Assembly: GCA_958295895.1 (NCBI GenBank)
Contig: CATQHI010000013.1
Location: forward strand, 62,001-126,000
DNA from: Saprospiraceae bacterium
GTDB taxonomy: Bacteria; Bacteroidota; Bacteroidia; Chitinophagales; Saprospiraceae
Reading direction: 5' to 3'
DNA: 64,000 nt
Below, one piece after another: positions 27,007-35,858 of this stretch; the first letter of the stretch is position 1, and each line of letters starts with the position of its first letter. The translations under genes were made by a program, and so were the position numbers. The notes below the pieces were generated by a model, which saw only the letters and a program-made list of their open reading frames with translations, made no database searches and was not told the origin of the DNA.

Positions 27007-27882
27007 TTAGGGTGATCGCTGGGAAAGGCCCCGAAAGTAACCGGCCGCCTTAGCGATGCGGTAGCGGTGTCCGGGATCGGTAGGCTGTAGCGGCAGCAAT
27101 AGGGCGCTATAGGTTAACTTGGTCAGCATAGCCAAGGTATGCAGTACACTCGGGTGTTGCTCCCCCCGGTAAATACTGGCGTGAAAGATGCGATCGGCGG
27201 CGTACTCCGCGGTAACCATGGCGGCACTCACGTGATGATCTACACCCGCACGTTTGACGAACACCGGCACGGCGCCGCACTGTAGCAGGCGCTGTTGGGC
27301 ATCTGTCTCCTGACCGCGCGCGCCCGTACTGGCACCGGGCCCAAATGCCGCCCTAAAATTGCCGGCGGCCCGGAGGTCACTGGCAAAACAGGCCCAACAG
27401 GCCCCCATAAAATAGGTGAAGTCATCGACAATGCGGAGCTCCTCCCCGCGAGAGTGATCGATGAGACGGGCGGATGGCGGCAGATAGGGCACTACTTCGC
27501 CAGTGGGCGGTACCTCGTAGGCGGGGTACAGCACACCTCCGAAGAAGTGACCGGGTCCCAGTTGCAGGGCAGCGCGCTGGAACGCGGCTACCGACCCGGG
27601 ACGGACGGCAACGTCATCATCCAGAAAGATGAAAAGAGCATTACGGGGAAGTAAATCAATAACGTGATTGAGTGCCAGACTTTTATTGCCACGCGCTAGG
27701 TGGGTGTAGCGGATGGGCAGCGTGGTGTACCCCCTTACGACTTGTTCGACTTCCTGCGACCCGTTTTCTATCACCTCTACGGTACAGGCGTGTAGCTCTT
27801 CGTCCATCGTGGCGAGACTATCGAGGCAGCGGCGCAGTAGATCATTGCGACGATGCGTGGGGATAAGCAGGTGAGTGGTCAG
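27007..27882 (-). CDS. Glycosyltransferase family 2, probable CTG start
   Basis: The GT-A core is clear: HLLIPTHRRNDLLRRCLDSL, metal-binding FIFLDDDVAV, and a C-terminal helix region. The first ATG (27807) would remove the essential N-terminal nucleotide-binding strand. The conserved sequence starts at a CTG (27882-27880) reading (M)TTHLLIPTHRR, placed one base after the stop of the flippase gene. A CTG start or a miscalled ATG is inferred. It would add a sugar to the glycan made by the neighbouring pseudaminic acid genes. Sugar specificity unknown. Confidence 0.7.
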   Translation of the reverse strand: MTTHLLIPTHRRNDLLRRCLDSLATMDEELHACTVEVIENGSQEVEQVVRGYTTLPIRYTHLARGNKSLALNHVIDLLPRNALFIFLDDDVAVRPGSVAAFQRAALQLGPGHFFGGVLYPAYEVPPTGEVVPYLPPSARLIDHSRGEELRIVDDFTYFMGACWACFASDLRAAGNFRAAFGPGASTGARGQETDAQQRLLQCGAVPVFVKRAGVDHHVSAAMVTAEYAADRIFHASIYRGEQHPSVLHTLAMLTKLTYSALLLPLQPTDPGHRYRIAKAAGYFRGLSQRSP

Positions 27883-27883
27883 C

Positions 27884-29302
27884 TTAGGTGATTTTACTGC
27901 TTGTAAGGTGGGAGCGAAGGTAATAAGTACCCAATCCGGTACCTATCAGCAGACCGGTCAGGGACCAGAGTCGCAGATACAGAGGCCAGAAACTGATGGT
28001 GTAGGCAAGCACCCCTACCCCGACGGTCGCGAGTAGCCAACGGGTTGGGTAGTAGCGCCGCTGGGCCAGTCTGGCATACGTTGGGGAGTAGTAGCGAGAG
28101 TACGCCAGGTACTGGTAGCTGATGAAGGTAGTGACCGCGGCCGCCTCAATTCCATACCGGGGGATGAGCAGAAAATTGAGTAGTACATTAAGCCCACCGG
28201 CGATGACGGAATGCAGGCCGATTGTCCTGGTTTTCTCGTAATAAAACAGCCGGTTGTTGGCCCCCATGTACATGGGCGTGCTCACTAGCGCGGTGCAGAT
28301 CATCACCGATAGGGGATACACCCCGTTCAAATCTGCATTACGGAAGAGAAAGGCAAACAATTCCTTAGCAATACAGGCATAGCAGAGCAGCGCCACGAAA
28401 AACAGAGCCTGGCTTACAAACAGGATATTTCGCAGCAGGTCTTCCTTCCGCGAGCTGATCAACTGAAGAATGTGCGGTGCCAGGGCGCGGCTGTAGGCTA
28501 GCGAGAGCGTAGAAAAAATGGTCGCTCCGGTATAAGCGACGTTATATGCTCCGATACGGTCGGTAGTCACGCCGGTCACATCCATGACTACCCGGTCCGA
28601 TTGATCGAGTAAGTACTGCGCGTTTTGGTGGGGCACAACCGGCAAACCAATGCCGAGAGCCTGACGGATGGTACGCCACTTGAAGTTGAAGATGGGGGTG
28701 ATCTTTTCCCGGCGGTTAAGCGGGATCCACCAGGAGATATTAGTCAGTAGTTGTGTAATGAACAAGGCCCAGAACCAACCCATGTAGCCCATACGCAGGT
28801 AACCAATGGTAATCAGGGTAATGACTACGTTGAGCACGCCGAATACGGCGCTACGTATGCCGATCTGTAGCGGCTTTTGGCGGAGTTGGTAGTATAGGGT
28901 GGCAATTTTTTCTGTGGGGCCGAAGACTACCATCGGCGCTACGTTCAGCACGACGATGAGCAGCCGATCATCCGCCGCCGCCTCCGGAATGGCCCAGTAC
29001 AACACCAGGGCGACTACTACCGCGAAGATGACATTCCAGAGTGAGAGAAAGCCATAGACCTGCCGCCAGAGCCACTTGTACTGCTGCCTGGATTTGAAGA
29101 AAGAGTTAGAAAGGGTAACGAGCACACCGAGCGTATAGAAAACGCCGAAGAAGCCCGTGTAAGCGGTCACAATGCCGAAGAGGCCATAGTCTTCCCGGGT
29201 CAGGAAGGGGGTGATGAGGGGCAACACCGCAATGCCCGCGATTTTGGGGATGAAGGGGGCAATGCCGTAGATGCCGAAGTCGCCTAGCAGTTTTTTCAGC
29301 AT
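27884..29302 (-). CDS. Polysaccharide flippase (Wzx-like, MOP superfamily)
   Basis: 472 residues with about 12-14 predicted helices. The start FGIYGIAPFIPKIAGIAVLP and LITPFLTREDYGLFGIVTAY are typical of oligosaccharide flippases. It would move an undecaprenyl-linked repeat unit across the inner membrane. It overlaps the end of the upstream GT-B-like gene by seven bases and is followed one base later by the GT2 gene. It is one of two flippases in the window and, by position, likely serves the pseudaminic-acid-containing glycan. Confidence 0.87.
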   Translation of the reverse strand: MLKKLLGDFGIYGIAPFIPKIAGIAVLPLITPFLTREDYGLFGIVTAYTGFFGVFYTLGVLVTLSNSFFKSRQQYKWLWRQVYGFLSLWNVIFAVVVALVLYWAIPEAAADDRLLIVVLNVAPMVVFGPTEKIATLYYQLRQKPLQIGIRSAVFGVLNVVITLITIGYLRMGYMGWFWALFITQLLTNISWWIPLNRREKITPIFNFKWRTIRQALGIGLPVVPHQNAQYLLDQSDRVVMDVTGVTTDRIGAYNVAYTGATIFSTLSLAYSRALAPHILQLISSRKEDLLRNILFVSQALFFVALLCYACIAKELFAFLFRNADLNGVYPLSVMICTALVSTPMYMGANNRLFYYEKTRTIGLHSVIAGGLNVLLNFLLIPRYGIEAAAVTTFISYQYLAYSRYYSPTYARLAQRRYYPTRWLLATVGVGVLAYTISFWPLYLRLWSLTGLLIGTGLGTYYLRSHLTSSKIT

Positions 29303-30621
29303 GTAGCCGGAGTCTCTTCACCTTCTGGCTCCGCCAGAAGAGAAGCAATAACTTTCCGCGATAGTTCTGCTGAATGTCCATCATACGGCGTACCCAGGGG
29401 CGCATAGTAGTATTTAGCCCGGTGTCGGACTGTTTCCTTTTTGATTTGGTTATGCTGAATGTAGTGGACGACCTCAGAGTAGGTGTCTGCTCTGTCTACT
29501 AGACCGTTTGCTACATACGCGTACAGATCGTCTATCTCACTGTGGGTGAAGTAGAGCGAGACGACGTTGAGTAATACAGCCTCTAGGTGAATGGACGAGC
29601 TTCCATTGATGATCATATCCACCGAACCGAGGTAATCGAAGGCTGATTCGACGACAGGATCGGAGAGCTCCACGGTGTTATTAGTGGTTGGTAACTCACC
29701 TAGGTTGACGGTGCGCGGGTCAGCCGGATGCTTACGTACCCTGATGTGAAGTCCGCTACAGTGCGTCATTATGTACGATGTTAACCTAGCGATGTCGTCG
29801 AGGCTATCATCCGGTCCAAAGGGGATACCAAGTACTTCTACCCGCTCCTTGTTATTAATGCGCGAGAAGAAGTGATCTAATTTTGGCATCCCCACTAGGT
29901 GAAACTTCGTTTGAGTTTCCGGGTCGATTAGCATAAACTTATCCAACGTATCCTGCCCCTCTACGCAAGCGTGGGCGAACCGCATGGGGGGAAAGTCACT
30001 CATCACCGAGGCATGCTGGAAAAAAATTGTGGGAATACCGGCTTGGTTTCCGGCGTGCATCATGGCCCGGCAGTGGACTGAGTGGTCGTTGCCTATGATA
30101 ACTGCACGTGGCTGATACCGTGCAAGAAACTGCGAGAACACTTCAAACTGACCTATGCCCCGAACGAAATAATGAAACATCCTGGCGAAGTGCCTAGGTT
30201 GTCTAAATAGCGTGCGCCACATAATGGGTACATAATTCAGTACGTAGCGTAGTGGAACCGCAGCGTAGTAAGGGAGGATAACTGTCTGACCGGAAGCATC
30301 CCACTGCGCTGCGCGTGGTTCATGCGATACGAAAACAATGTCGTGCAACCCGGTCTGTAGAAAACTGAGGCTGTCAAACTGATTTTTTGTATTGTACAGC
30401 ACCCAAGTCCGGTGACGTAAATACTCTTCTACTGCAGGAGTAGAGTCAGTGAAAAAAGTGTTCAACTGTACGAACACTTCCTTGGCGGCCGCGCGAAGAC
30501 GCAGAAGCACATTGGGTTCGTAGACTACGTGAGCGTGCCTACGGCGATTAAGGTAAGCTTTCCTACTTAGGTAAAGCGCGAAGATGTCCTCTCGAAGTTC
30601 CTGGTCCGTTAGTCTTCTCAT
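29296..30621 (-). CDS. GT-B-like capsule/teichoic-type transferase, unassigned
   Basis: 441 residues from ATG 30621 (a TTG one codon earlier is possible). It has no membrane segment. Features resemble CDP-glycerol/capsule GT-B enzymes: RAVIIGNDHSVHCRAMMHAG, GIPTIFFQHASVM, LHIRVRKHPADPR and DMIINGSSSIHLEA. This pattern is also found in surface-glycan nonulosonate transferases, so transfer of pseudaminic acid is possible given the pse genes nearby, but this is inference. It is divergent from the methylase gene across 224 bases. Confidence 0.55.
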   Translation of the reverse strand: MRRLTDQELREDIFALYLSRKAYLNRRRHAHVVYEPNVLLRLRAAAKEVFVQLNTFFTDSTPAVEEYLRHRTWVLYNTKNQFDSLSFLQTGLHDIVFVSHEPRAAQWDASGQTVILPYYAAVPLRYVLNYVPIMWRTLFRQPRHFARMFHYFVRGIGQFEVFSQFLARYQPRAVIIGNDHSVHCRAMMHAGNQAGIPTIFFQHASVMSDFPPMRFAHACVEGQDTLDKFMLIDPETQTKFHLVGMPKLDHFFSRINNKERVEVLGIPFGPDDSLDDIARLTSYIMTHCSGLHIRVRKHPADPRTVNLGELPTTNNTVELSDPVVESAFDYLGSVDMIINGSSSIHLEAVLLNVVSLYFTHSEIDDLYAYVANGLVDRADTYSEVVHYIQHNQIKKETVRHRAKYYYAPLGTPYDGHSAELSRKVIASLLAEPEGEETPATC

Positions 30622-30790
30622 CAATTAGCACGGGCAAGGTAAGTACTTGAGACTGAAACGTCACACTCTAGTATTGACACCTTTCAGAATCAATAGCTGC
30701 GATTCGAGTACCTACCAGCGCAGGTTTTTTAAGAAGTTTGGTCGGTAAAGTCTCCCTTTACTACCGGCGGTAGGTGTGCGTCGGAACCAC

Positions 30791-30798
30791 TACCTTTG
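30791..30798 (+). promoter_or_regulatory. Bacteroidota -7 element (TACCTTTG)
   Basis: An exact TAnnTTTG match 47 bases before the methylase ATG, in the 224-base divergent gap 30622-30845. No strong -33 was seen at standard spacing. Nothing else was recognised in the gap. Confidence 0.45.
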
Positions 30799-30845
30799 GC
30801 TGCGTAGCGGTCAAATACGTAGCACAAAAAATAGTTACTCAACTA

Positions 30846-31466
30846 ATGGCATACAAGACATCACAGGAGCAATTTTGGGCCGGCTCGTTCGGCGATGAGT
30901 ATATTAGCCGGAACCGAGGTGAATCCCTACTAGCCTCCAATTTGAATTTTTTCTCCAAAGCCCTAGAGCGGACGGATAAACCCGGCAAAATAATAGAGTT
31001 TGGGGCGAATATAGGAATGAACCTTAGGGCGCTACAACTTTTATTCCCTGAAGCCGAACTGGCTGCAGTCGAGATTAATGAGGCTGCGGCCTCCCAGCTC
31101 GCGCAACTAATCGGCGACCAGAACACTCATAATATTTCTATATTAGACTTCAAGGCATCAGAGCAGTACGACTTGGCCTTTATAAAAGGAGTCTTGATCC
31201 ACATTGATCCTGCCATTCTACCCGAAGTTTATGAGAAGATCTACCTGAGCAGCAGTAAGTACATCCTCCTGGGTGAATACTACAACCCCTCCCCGGTAAG
31301 CATTCCCTACCGCGGGCATACGGATCGGCTGTTCAAGCGCGATTTTGCGGGTGAACTGCTCGACCTTTATAGCGATTTACATTTAGTGGATTATGGGTTT
31401 GCCTACAGGCGGGATCCATCATTTCCTCAGGATGACATCAACTGGTTTTTGCTCGAAAAGAAATGA
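30846..31466 (+). CDS. Pseudaminic acid biosynthesis-associated methylase
   Basis: 206 residues from ATG 30846 (MAYKTSQEQFWAGSFGDEYI). The N-terminus EQFWAGSFGDEYISRN and the SAM motif IIEFGANIGMNLRAL match the small methyltransferase family consistently linked to pseudaminic acid clusters (TIGR03587-type). HIDPAILPEVYEKIYLSSSK and YYNPSPVSIPYRGHTDRLFK follow. It presumably methylates pseudaminic acid or its precursor. It is the only + strand gene within the 36-kb locus and lies convergent to pseI. Confidence 0.85.
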   Translation: MAYKTSQEQFWAGSFGDEYISRNRGESLLASNLNFFSKALERTDKPGKIIEFGANIGMNLRALQLLFPEAELAAVEINEAAASQLAQLIGDQNTHNISILDFKASEQYDLAFIKGVLIHIDPAILPEVYEKIYLSSSKYILLGEYYNPSPVSIPYRGHTDRLFKRDFAGELLDLYSDLHLVDYGFAYRRDPSFPQDDINWFLLEKK

Positions 31467-31499
31467 GAGCTTCCAGCCCGGTGGTCTTCTGCCAATCAA

Positions 31500-32540
31500 T
31501 CAGCCTCTGTAGGGATCGCCTCTTTGCCAATCGCGGTCGGATCGTCGACCTAGCACCTCCTCATAAAATTTGGGGGCAAGTCCATCGCCTGGACGAATGA
31601 TCCGTAGGTTCTCCCGGGTAAGTACCTCACCGGCGGCAATATCCTTCACGACGTAGACGGACCGCTTAAACTGCCGGCTCTTCTCCTCCGCCTTCTGAGT
31701 ATCCAGTTGCACCCCTCCCAATCCCTGCCAGGCCCGCTCGGTTTCGGTAACCAGGGCGGCGAGCTCCGCGGGTTCCAGGCTAAAGGCGCTGTCCACTCCC
31801 CCGTCGGCGCGCCGGAGCGTGAAGTGCTTTTCGATCACTGTGGCCCCCAGGGCCACCGCTGCTACGGAAACGCCAATACCCATCGTATGGTCCGATAGCC
31901 CCACCGCACAGTCCGGAAACACGGACTGGAAAACCGGGATGGTGCGCAGGTTAGTGTTTTCGGGGGTAGCGGGGTAAGTGCTAGTGCACTTAAGCACGCA
32001 GATTTGTTGGGCACCGGCCTCGCGCAACACCCGTACTGACTCATAGATTTCATCCAGACGGGAGGCCCCGGAACTGATGATGATAGGCTTACCAGTGGCA
32101 GCTACCTTACGGAGCAGGGGATGATGGTTGGACTCAAAGGAGGCAATTTTGTAGGCCGGTACGTCGAGCTCTTCTAGAAAGTCGACCGCCGTCTCATCGA
32201 ATGGCGAGGAAAACGCGACCATACCGAGCTCTTTTGCCCGGTCGAAGATGGGCCTGTGCCACTCCCAGGGGGTGTGTGCTTCGGAGTAAAGCTCGTAGAG
32301 ATTCTGGCCCGCCCAGAGGCTGTTCTTGTCGTTAATATCAAAGAGCCCGCCGCGGTGGTCGATCGTGATGGTGTCCGCCGTGTAGGTTTGCAGTTTCAGG
32401 GCATGGGCACCGGCGGCGGCGGCGGCGTCCACCAATTCCAGCGCCCGGTCAAGCGATTGGTTATGGTTACCCGACATCTCGGCAATGATAAAGGGCGGCT
32501 GGTCCGCGCCAATTTCGAAGTGGCCAATGTTATAGGTCAT
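31500..32540 (-). CDS. pseI: Pseudaminic acid synthase
   Basis: 346 residues: NeuB-type TIM barrel (IIAEMSGNHNQSLDRALELV, ALKLQTYTADTITID, AFSSPFDETAVDFLEEL, CTSTYPATPENTNLR) and a C-terminal SAF antifreeze-like domain (FKRSVYVVKDIAAGEVLT). The enzyme condenses 2,4-diacetamido-2,4,6-trideoxy-altropyranose with phosphoenolpyruvate to give pseudaminic acid. EMSGNHNQ distinguishes PseI from sialic and legionaminic synthases. It overlaps the end of the upstream pseG-pseH fusion by 11 bases. Confidence 0.92.
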   Translation of the reverse strand: MTYNIGHFEIGADQPPFIIAEMSGNHNQSLDRALELVDAAAAAGAHALKLQTYTADTITIDHRGGLFDINDKNSLWAGQNLYELYSEAHTPWEWHRPIFDRAKELGMVAFSSPFDETAVDFLEELDVPAYKIASFESNHHPLLRKVAATGKPIIISSGASRLDEIYESVRVLREAGAQQICVLKCTSTYPATPENTNLRTIPVFQSVFPDCAVGLSDHTMGIGVSVAAVALGATVIEKHFTLRRADGGVDSAFSLEPAELAALVTETERAWQGLGGVQLDTQKAEEKSRQFKRSVYVVKDIAAGEVLTRENLRIIRPGDGLAPKFYEEVLGRRSDRDWQRGDPYRG

Positions 32541-33987
32541 AGAGCGTAAACTTTACGGCGTCTGAATAGTCGTCGGTGTCCGCCTCGCGGTAGCCCAGGC
32601 GGCGGAAGGTGATCAAAGAGGGTGTGTTGCTACGCTTGACGTAGCCCACAATGCGGTTTACCTCACTACGCTGACGCTGTAGGTGATTCTGAGCGAAGTG
32701 TAGCATAGCCAGACCATAGCCGGCACCCCGCGCCGACTCGGCGACCGAGTAACCGATCACGGCTTCCTGCTTCGCAATCTGTAGGCGCACCTGCCCGACT
32801 GCTCGTTCACCCTCATTAAATAGGAGTAGATGGGTGTGCGGGTCCTGCAGCCTACGGATAAACCAAGCTTCGTGGGCCACTGAGTCAATCACTTCCGAAT
32901 TGAAAGATTGCGCACGCACGAGCGGGTCGTTGGCCCAGGTGAGATAGGTCAGACTATCCGCTTTTGTAGCCTGACGGTAGCTCAGCCCCAGTCCCCGGAA
33001 TAACTTGCGGAAGCGAACGTCCTGCTGTCCGTCCAATAACCCCTGACTTTCGGAAGTATTTTTTGCTCTTGCTTCAGCGTCAGTACGCTGTAGGTCGGTT
33101 ACGTCCTGGGCAAGTCCCTGCTTTAGCAGCGCCTGGTAGATCTCCGTTTGGTTATCCGCAATCTGCCTTAGGTAAAGGCGCCCACCCGCACTGAGGTATT
33201 CCAGGCAGACGGTGCTAGGGCTGGTGATCCCGTAGGCGGACGCTTGCATCAGACGAGCCATCTGGAGGGCGGAGAGTTGGCGGTGTAACCGCACCTGTAG
33301 GGGCGTATGCTCCAGAAACTCGGCCAGGGGTGCCTCGTGCTGGTACGCCGATCCAATCACGACATCTACGGGGGCGGAGATGGATGCACTGGCCAACTGC
33401 CGGAGTACGTCGAGCGTGGCATTATCCGGGTCGGCTCCACCTAGACAGACGAACACTCCATGGCGCGTACTGCTCCCTCTGACCAGTCTGTCCCGGGCGG
33501 CCTCCCGAAATGGGGCCCGCAGAAGGGCAAAGCGTAGACCGAATGCGAAGTGCGTACCGGGGGCGGTGTGGTAATCCTCAATACGAGCCGCTGGCGCATG
33601 ATTGATCACGAGGTGAGCGACAAATTCGGTGTGGTGAATATCGTCAATACACACTAGATGGTGACCGGCAGCAGTGATTTGCTCTTGGTACGCCGTTTCA
33701 AAATGATATCCATCGAGCACTACAATACTGCGTTGTGCCTCGCTGTGACCAGTAGCGTAGTCAACCAAGAACTGTGCATCATTTACAGGACTATCGGTAG
33801 CAGCTACCTGAGCGGTCGCACGAAAAACGGTCCAATCCGCAAGTAGACTTTCCGGGCAGTCGCGGTAGACCAGGTAGCAATCGAAATCCGGTGTCAGCAT
33901 CTCGGCCAGCGCAGCCGAGCGCACCAAGTGCCCCAGCCCTATCTGGGCGTGGCCGTCCGCACGAAAAAAGACAGCGGGCTTAGCCAT
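32530..33987 (-). CDS. PseG-PseH fusion: UDP-sugar hydrolase plus N-acetyltransferase
   Basis: 485 residues from ATG 33987 (an upstream start at 34020 would intrude into pseF). Residues 1 to about 310 form the PseG GT-B-like hydrolase (FFRADGHAQIGLGHLVRSAA, CIDDIHHTEF, VFVCLGGADPDN, ASAYGITSPSTVCLEYL), which removes UDP. Residues from about 325 to the end form a GNAT domain of the PseH type (LTYLTWANDPLVRAQSFN, IGYSVAESARGAGYGLAML), which N-acetylates the 4-amino sugar. Separate pseG and pseH genes are usual; no other pseH is seen in the window. The start overlaps pseF by eight bases. Confidence 0.88.
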   Translation of the reverse strand: MAKPAVFFRADGHAQIGLGHLVRSAALAEMLTPDFDCYLVYRDCPESLLADWTVFRATAQVAATDSPVNDAQFLVDYATGHSEAQRSIVVLDGYHFETAYQEQITAAGHHLVCIDDIHHTEFVAHLVINHAPAARIEDYHTAPGTHFAFGLRFALLRAPFREAARDRLVRGSSTRHGVFVCLGGADPDNATLDVLRQLASASISAPVDVVIGSAYQHEAPLAEFLEHTPLQVRLHRQLSALQMARLMQASAYGITSPSTVCLEYLSAGGRLYLRQIADNQTEIYQALLKQGLAQDVTDLQRTDAEARAKNTSESQGLLDGQQDVRFRKLFRGLGLSYRQATKADSLTYLTWANDPLVRAQSFNSEVIDSVAHEAWFIRRLQDPHTHLLLFNEGERAVGQVRLQIAKQEAVIGYSVAESARGAGYGLAMLHFAQNHLQRQRSEVNRIVGYVKRSNTPSLITFRRLGYREADTDDYSDAVKFTLYDL

Positions 33988-34675
33988 GCTGCTGAAGGTA
34001 CCGGTACTTAAACTCGGCAAGCTGCCAGTCGGCCAGGGTGTCGATGTCCTGGGCCTGCAGCTCGCTCACTTCCAGACAGCCCGAGTTGTTCGTCCACAGT
34101 TTACGTGCGGCTAGCACCGGATCGGGAAGAAACCAGTAAAACATCCCCGCATCATGGTAGCTCGGCTCGAGGTCCTGGGAACGGGTCGATACATACTCAG
34201 GATAGCGTAGCTGCATCCGGCCATCCGCGCCTAAAATTAGGGAGCGCTGGATGGGGGAACCGTAGCGAAGAACGGGGAACACGCAGTCGAACTGCTTCGC
34301 TTGAAGTAGCTGATGTCCCGACTGCAGTAGCTCGGATGTTACAAACGGACTGGCGGGATAGATGCAACACACCTCCGTAAACCGGCGATCCTGTTTCTCG
34401 TACTGCGCAAGCACCTCGGCAAGGGCGTCCAGAGTAGTTGCAGTATCGTTACTCGCCGCGGCGCTCCGGTAGAACGGCACCTTGGCACCATGCTCGCGAG
34501 CGATCTGCCCAATCTCCGCATCATCCGTAGAAACCATAACCTCATCGAATAAGCCGCTGGATAAAGCAGCCCCGATGGAGTAGGCGATGATCGGTCTGCC
34601 GAGAAAGGGTTTTATATTCTTGCGCGGTATCCGCTTGCTGCCCCCCCGGGCCGGGATGATAGCTAACCTAGCCAC
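33980..34675 (-). CDS. pseF: Pseudaminic acid cytidylyltransferase
   Basis: 231 residues from GTG 34675 (MARLAIIPARGGSKRIPRKN); a TTG two codons upstream is possible. The CMP-sugar synthetase signature IPARGGSKRIPRKNI, VMVSTDDAEI and IYPASPFVT are present. It activates pseudaminic acid to CMP-Pse. The ending HDAGMFYWFLPD is the PseF-type variant. It overlaps the stop of pseC and the start of the fusion gene, indicating tight coupling. Confidence 0.92.
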   Translation of the reverse strand: MARLAIIPARGGSKRIPRKNIKPFLGRPIIAYSIGAALSSGLFDEVMVSTDDAEIGQIAREHGAKVPFYRSAAASNDTATTLDALAEVLAQYEKQDRRFTEVCCIYPASPFVTSELLQSGHQLLQAKQFDCVFPVLRYGSPIQRSLILGADGRMQLRYPEYVSTRSQDLEPSYHDAGMFYWFLPDPVLAARKLWTNNSGCLEVSELQAQDIDTLADWQLAEFKYRYLQQHG

Positions 34676-35858
34676 GCACAAAGGTTTTTACCTTGTCGAT
34701 CACAAAATCCTGCTCTTCGTCGGTCAGCGTAGGGTACATGGGCAGGCTAAGCCCCCCGGCGTAGTAAGCCTCAGACTTGCTGAGGTCGGCCTCTTCGTAG
34801 CCGATGTCCTGGTAATAGGGCATGGTGTGCACGGGTACGTAGTGTACCTGCGCGTAGATGCCGTACTCCCGTAGGTAGTCGTACAGTCCCCGCCGGTCAC
34901 TAACCTCGATCACGTAGAGGTGAAAGGCGTGGCGACGATCATCGGGGGGCACCCCGTGATGTTTTATTGCACCTGCGTCCCCGCCCGAAAAGGCCTCGTC
35001 GTACCGCCGGGCGATCTCCTGACGGCGGGCCATGCCCTCCTCCGCGCGGGAAAGCTGGCTGATACCCAGCGCGCAGAGGATATCGGGGATGCGGTAGTTG
35101 TAGCCCAGCTGCTGCATCTCCATGTACCAGCCGCCCTGGTCGGGGTAGCGCAGGTTACCGCGGTCGCGGGTGATGCCGTGGGTACGTAGCACTTTGAGGC
35201 GTTCGTAGAGCGCCTCGTCGTTGGTGGTGATCATGCCGCCCTCACCGCTGGCGATGTGCTTGACGGGGTGGAAACTGAAAATAGCCAGGTCGGCGTAGTT
35301 ACCGTTGCCACACCACTGCTCGGTGCCCTGACTGTCAGTAAACCAGCCGCCGGGGGCGTGGCAGGCATCCTCGATGATCCACAGATCGTGCTCGTCGGCC
35401 AGGGCGCGGTAGGCCTCCAGGTCGACGGGGTAGCCGGCGAAGTCGACGGGTACGATGCCGTGGAAGTAGCCCCGGGAGCGGCTTTCGATCAGGGCGCGCA
35501 CCTTGTCGATGTCCAGCGTGAGGGTCTCGGGGTCGATATCGGCGAACCATACCTCACCGCCGCAGTAGCGCACGCAGTTGGCACTAGCCGCAAAGGTGAT
35601 CGGCGTGGTAATCACACGGGTGCCCTCCTGCACGTCCAGGGCTAGGGCACAGAGGTGGAGGGCGGCGGTACCGTTGGCGACAGCGACGGCGTACTTCGAT
35701 CCGATATACTCGGCGAACTTTTCCTCGAACTCATCGACCCGGGGGCCGGTGGTGAGGTAGTCGGCCTTTAGTGCTTCGGTGACGGCGGCGATATCAGCCT
35801 CCGTGATGTTCTGCCGTCCGTAGGGGATGGCGTGGGTGACGGTGGTGGGGGTGATCAT
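34668..35858 (-). CDS. pseC: UDP-4-amino-4,6-dideoxy-N-acetyl-beta-L-altrosamine transaminase
   Basis: 396 residues from ATG 35858. DegT/DnrJ/EryC1 aminotransferase fold: IPYGRQNITEADI, NGTAALHLCALAL, IIEDACHAPGG and the PLP lysine Lys200 in FHPVKHIASGEGG. It transfers an amino group from glutamate to the 4-keto sugar made by PseB. Its ATG overlaps the pseB TGA (ATGA). Further upstream ATG/GTG codons in frame fall inside pseB and were rejected. Confidence 0.93.
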   Translation of the reverse strand: MITPTTVTHAIPYGRQNITEADIAAVTEALKADYLTTGPRVDEFEEKFAEYIGSKYAVAVANGTAALHLCALALDVQEGTRVITTPITFAASANCVRYCGGEVWFADIDPETLTLDIDKVRALIESRSRGYFHGIVPVDFAGYPVDLEAYRALADEHDLWIIEDACHAPGGWFTDSQGTEQWCGNGNYADLAIFSFHPVKHIASGEGGMITTNDEALYERLKVLRTHGITRDRGNLRYPDQGGWYMEMQQLGYNYRIPDILCALGISQLSRAEEGMARRQEIARRYDEAFSGGDAGAIKHHGVPPDDRRHAFHLYVIEVSDRRGLYDYLREYGIYAQVHYVPVHTMPYYQDIGYEEADLSKSEAYYAGGLSLPMYPTLTDEEQDFVIDKVKTFVRG

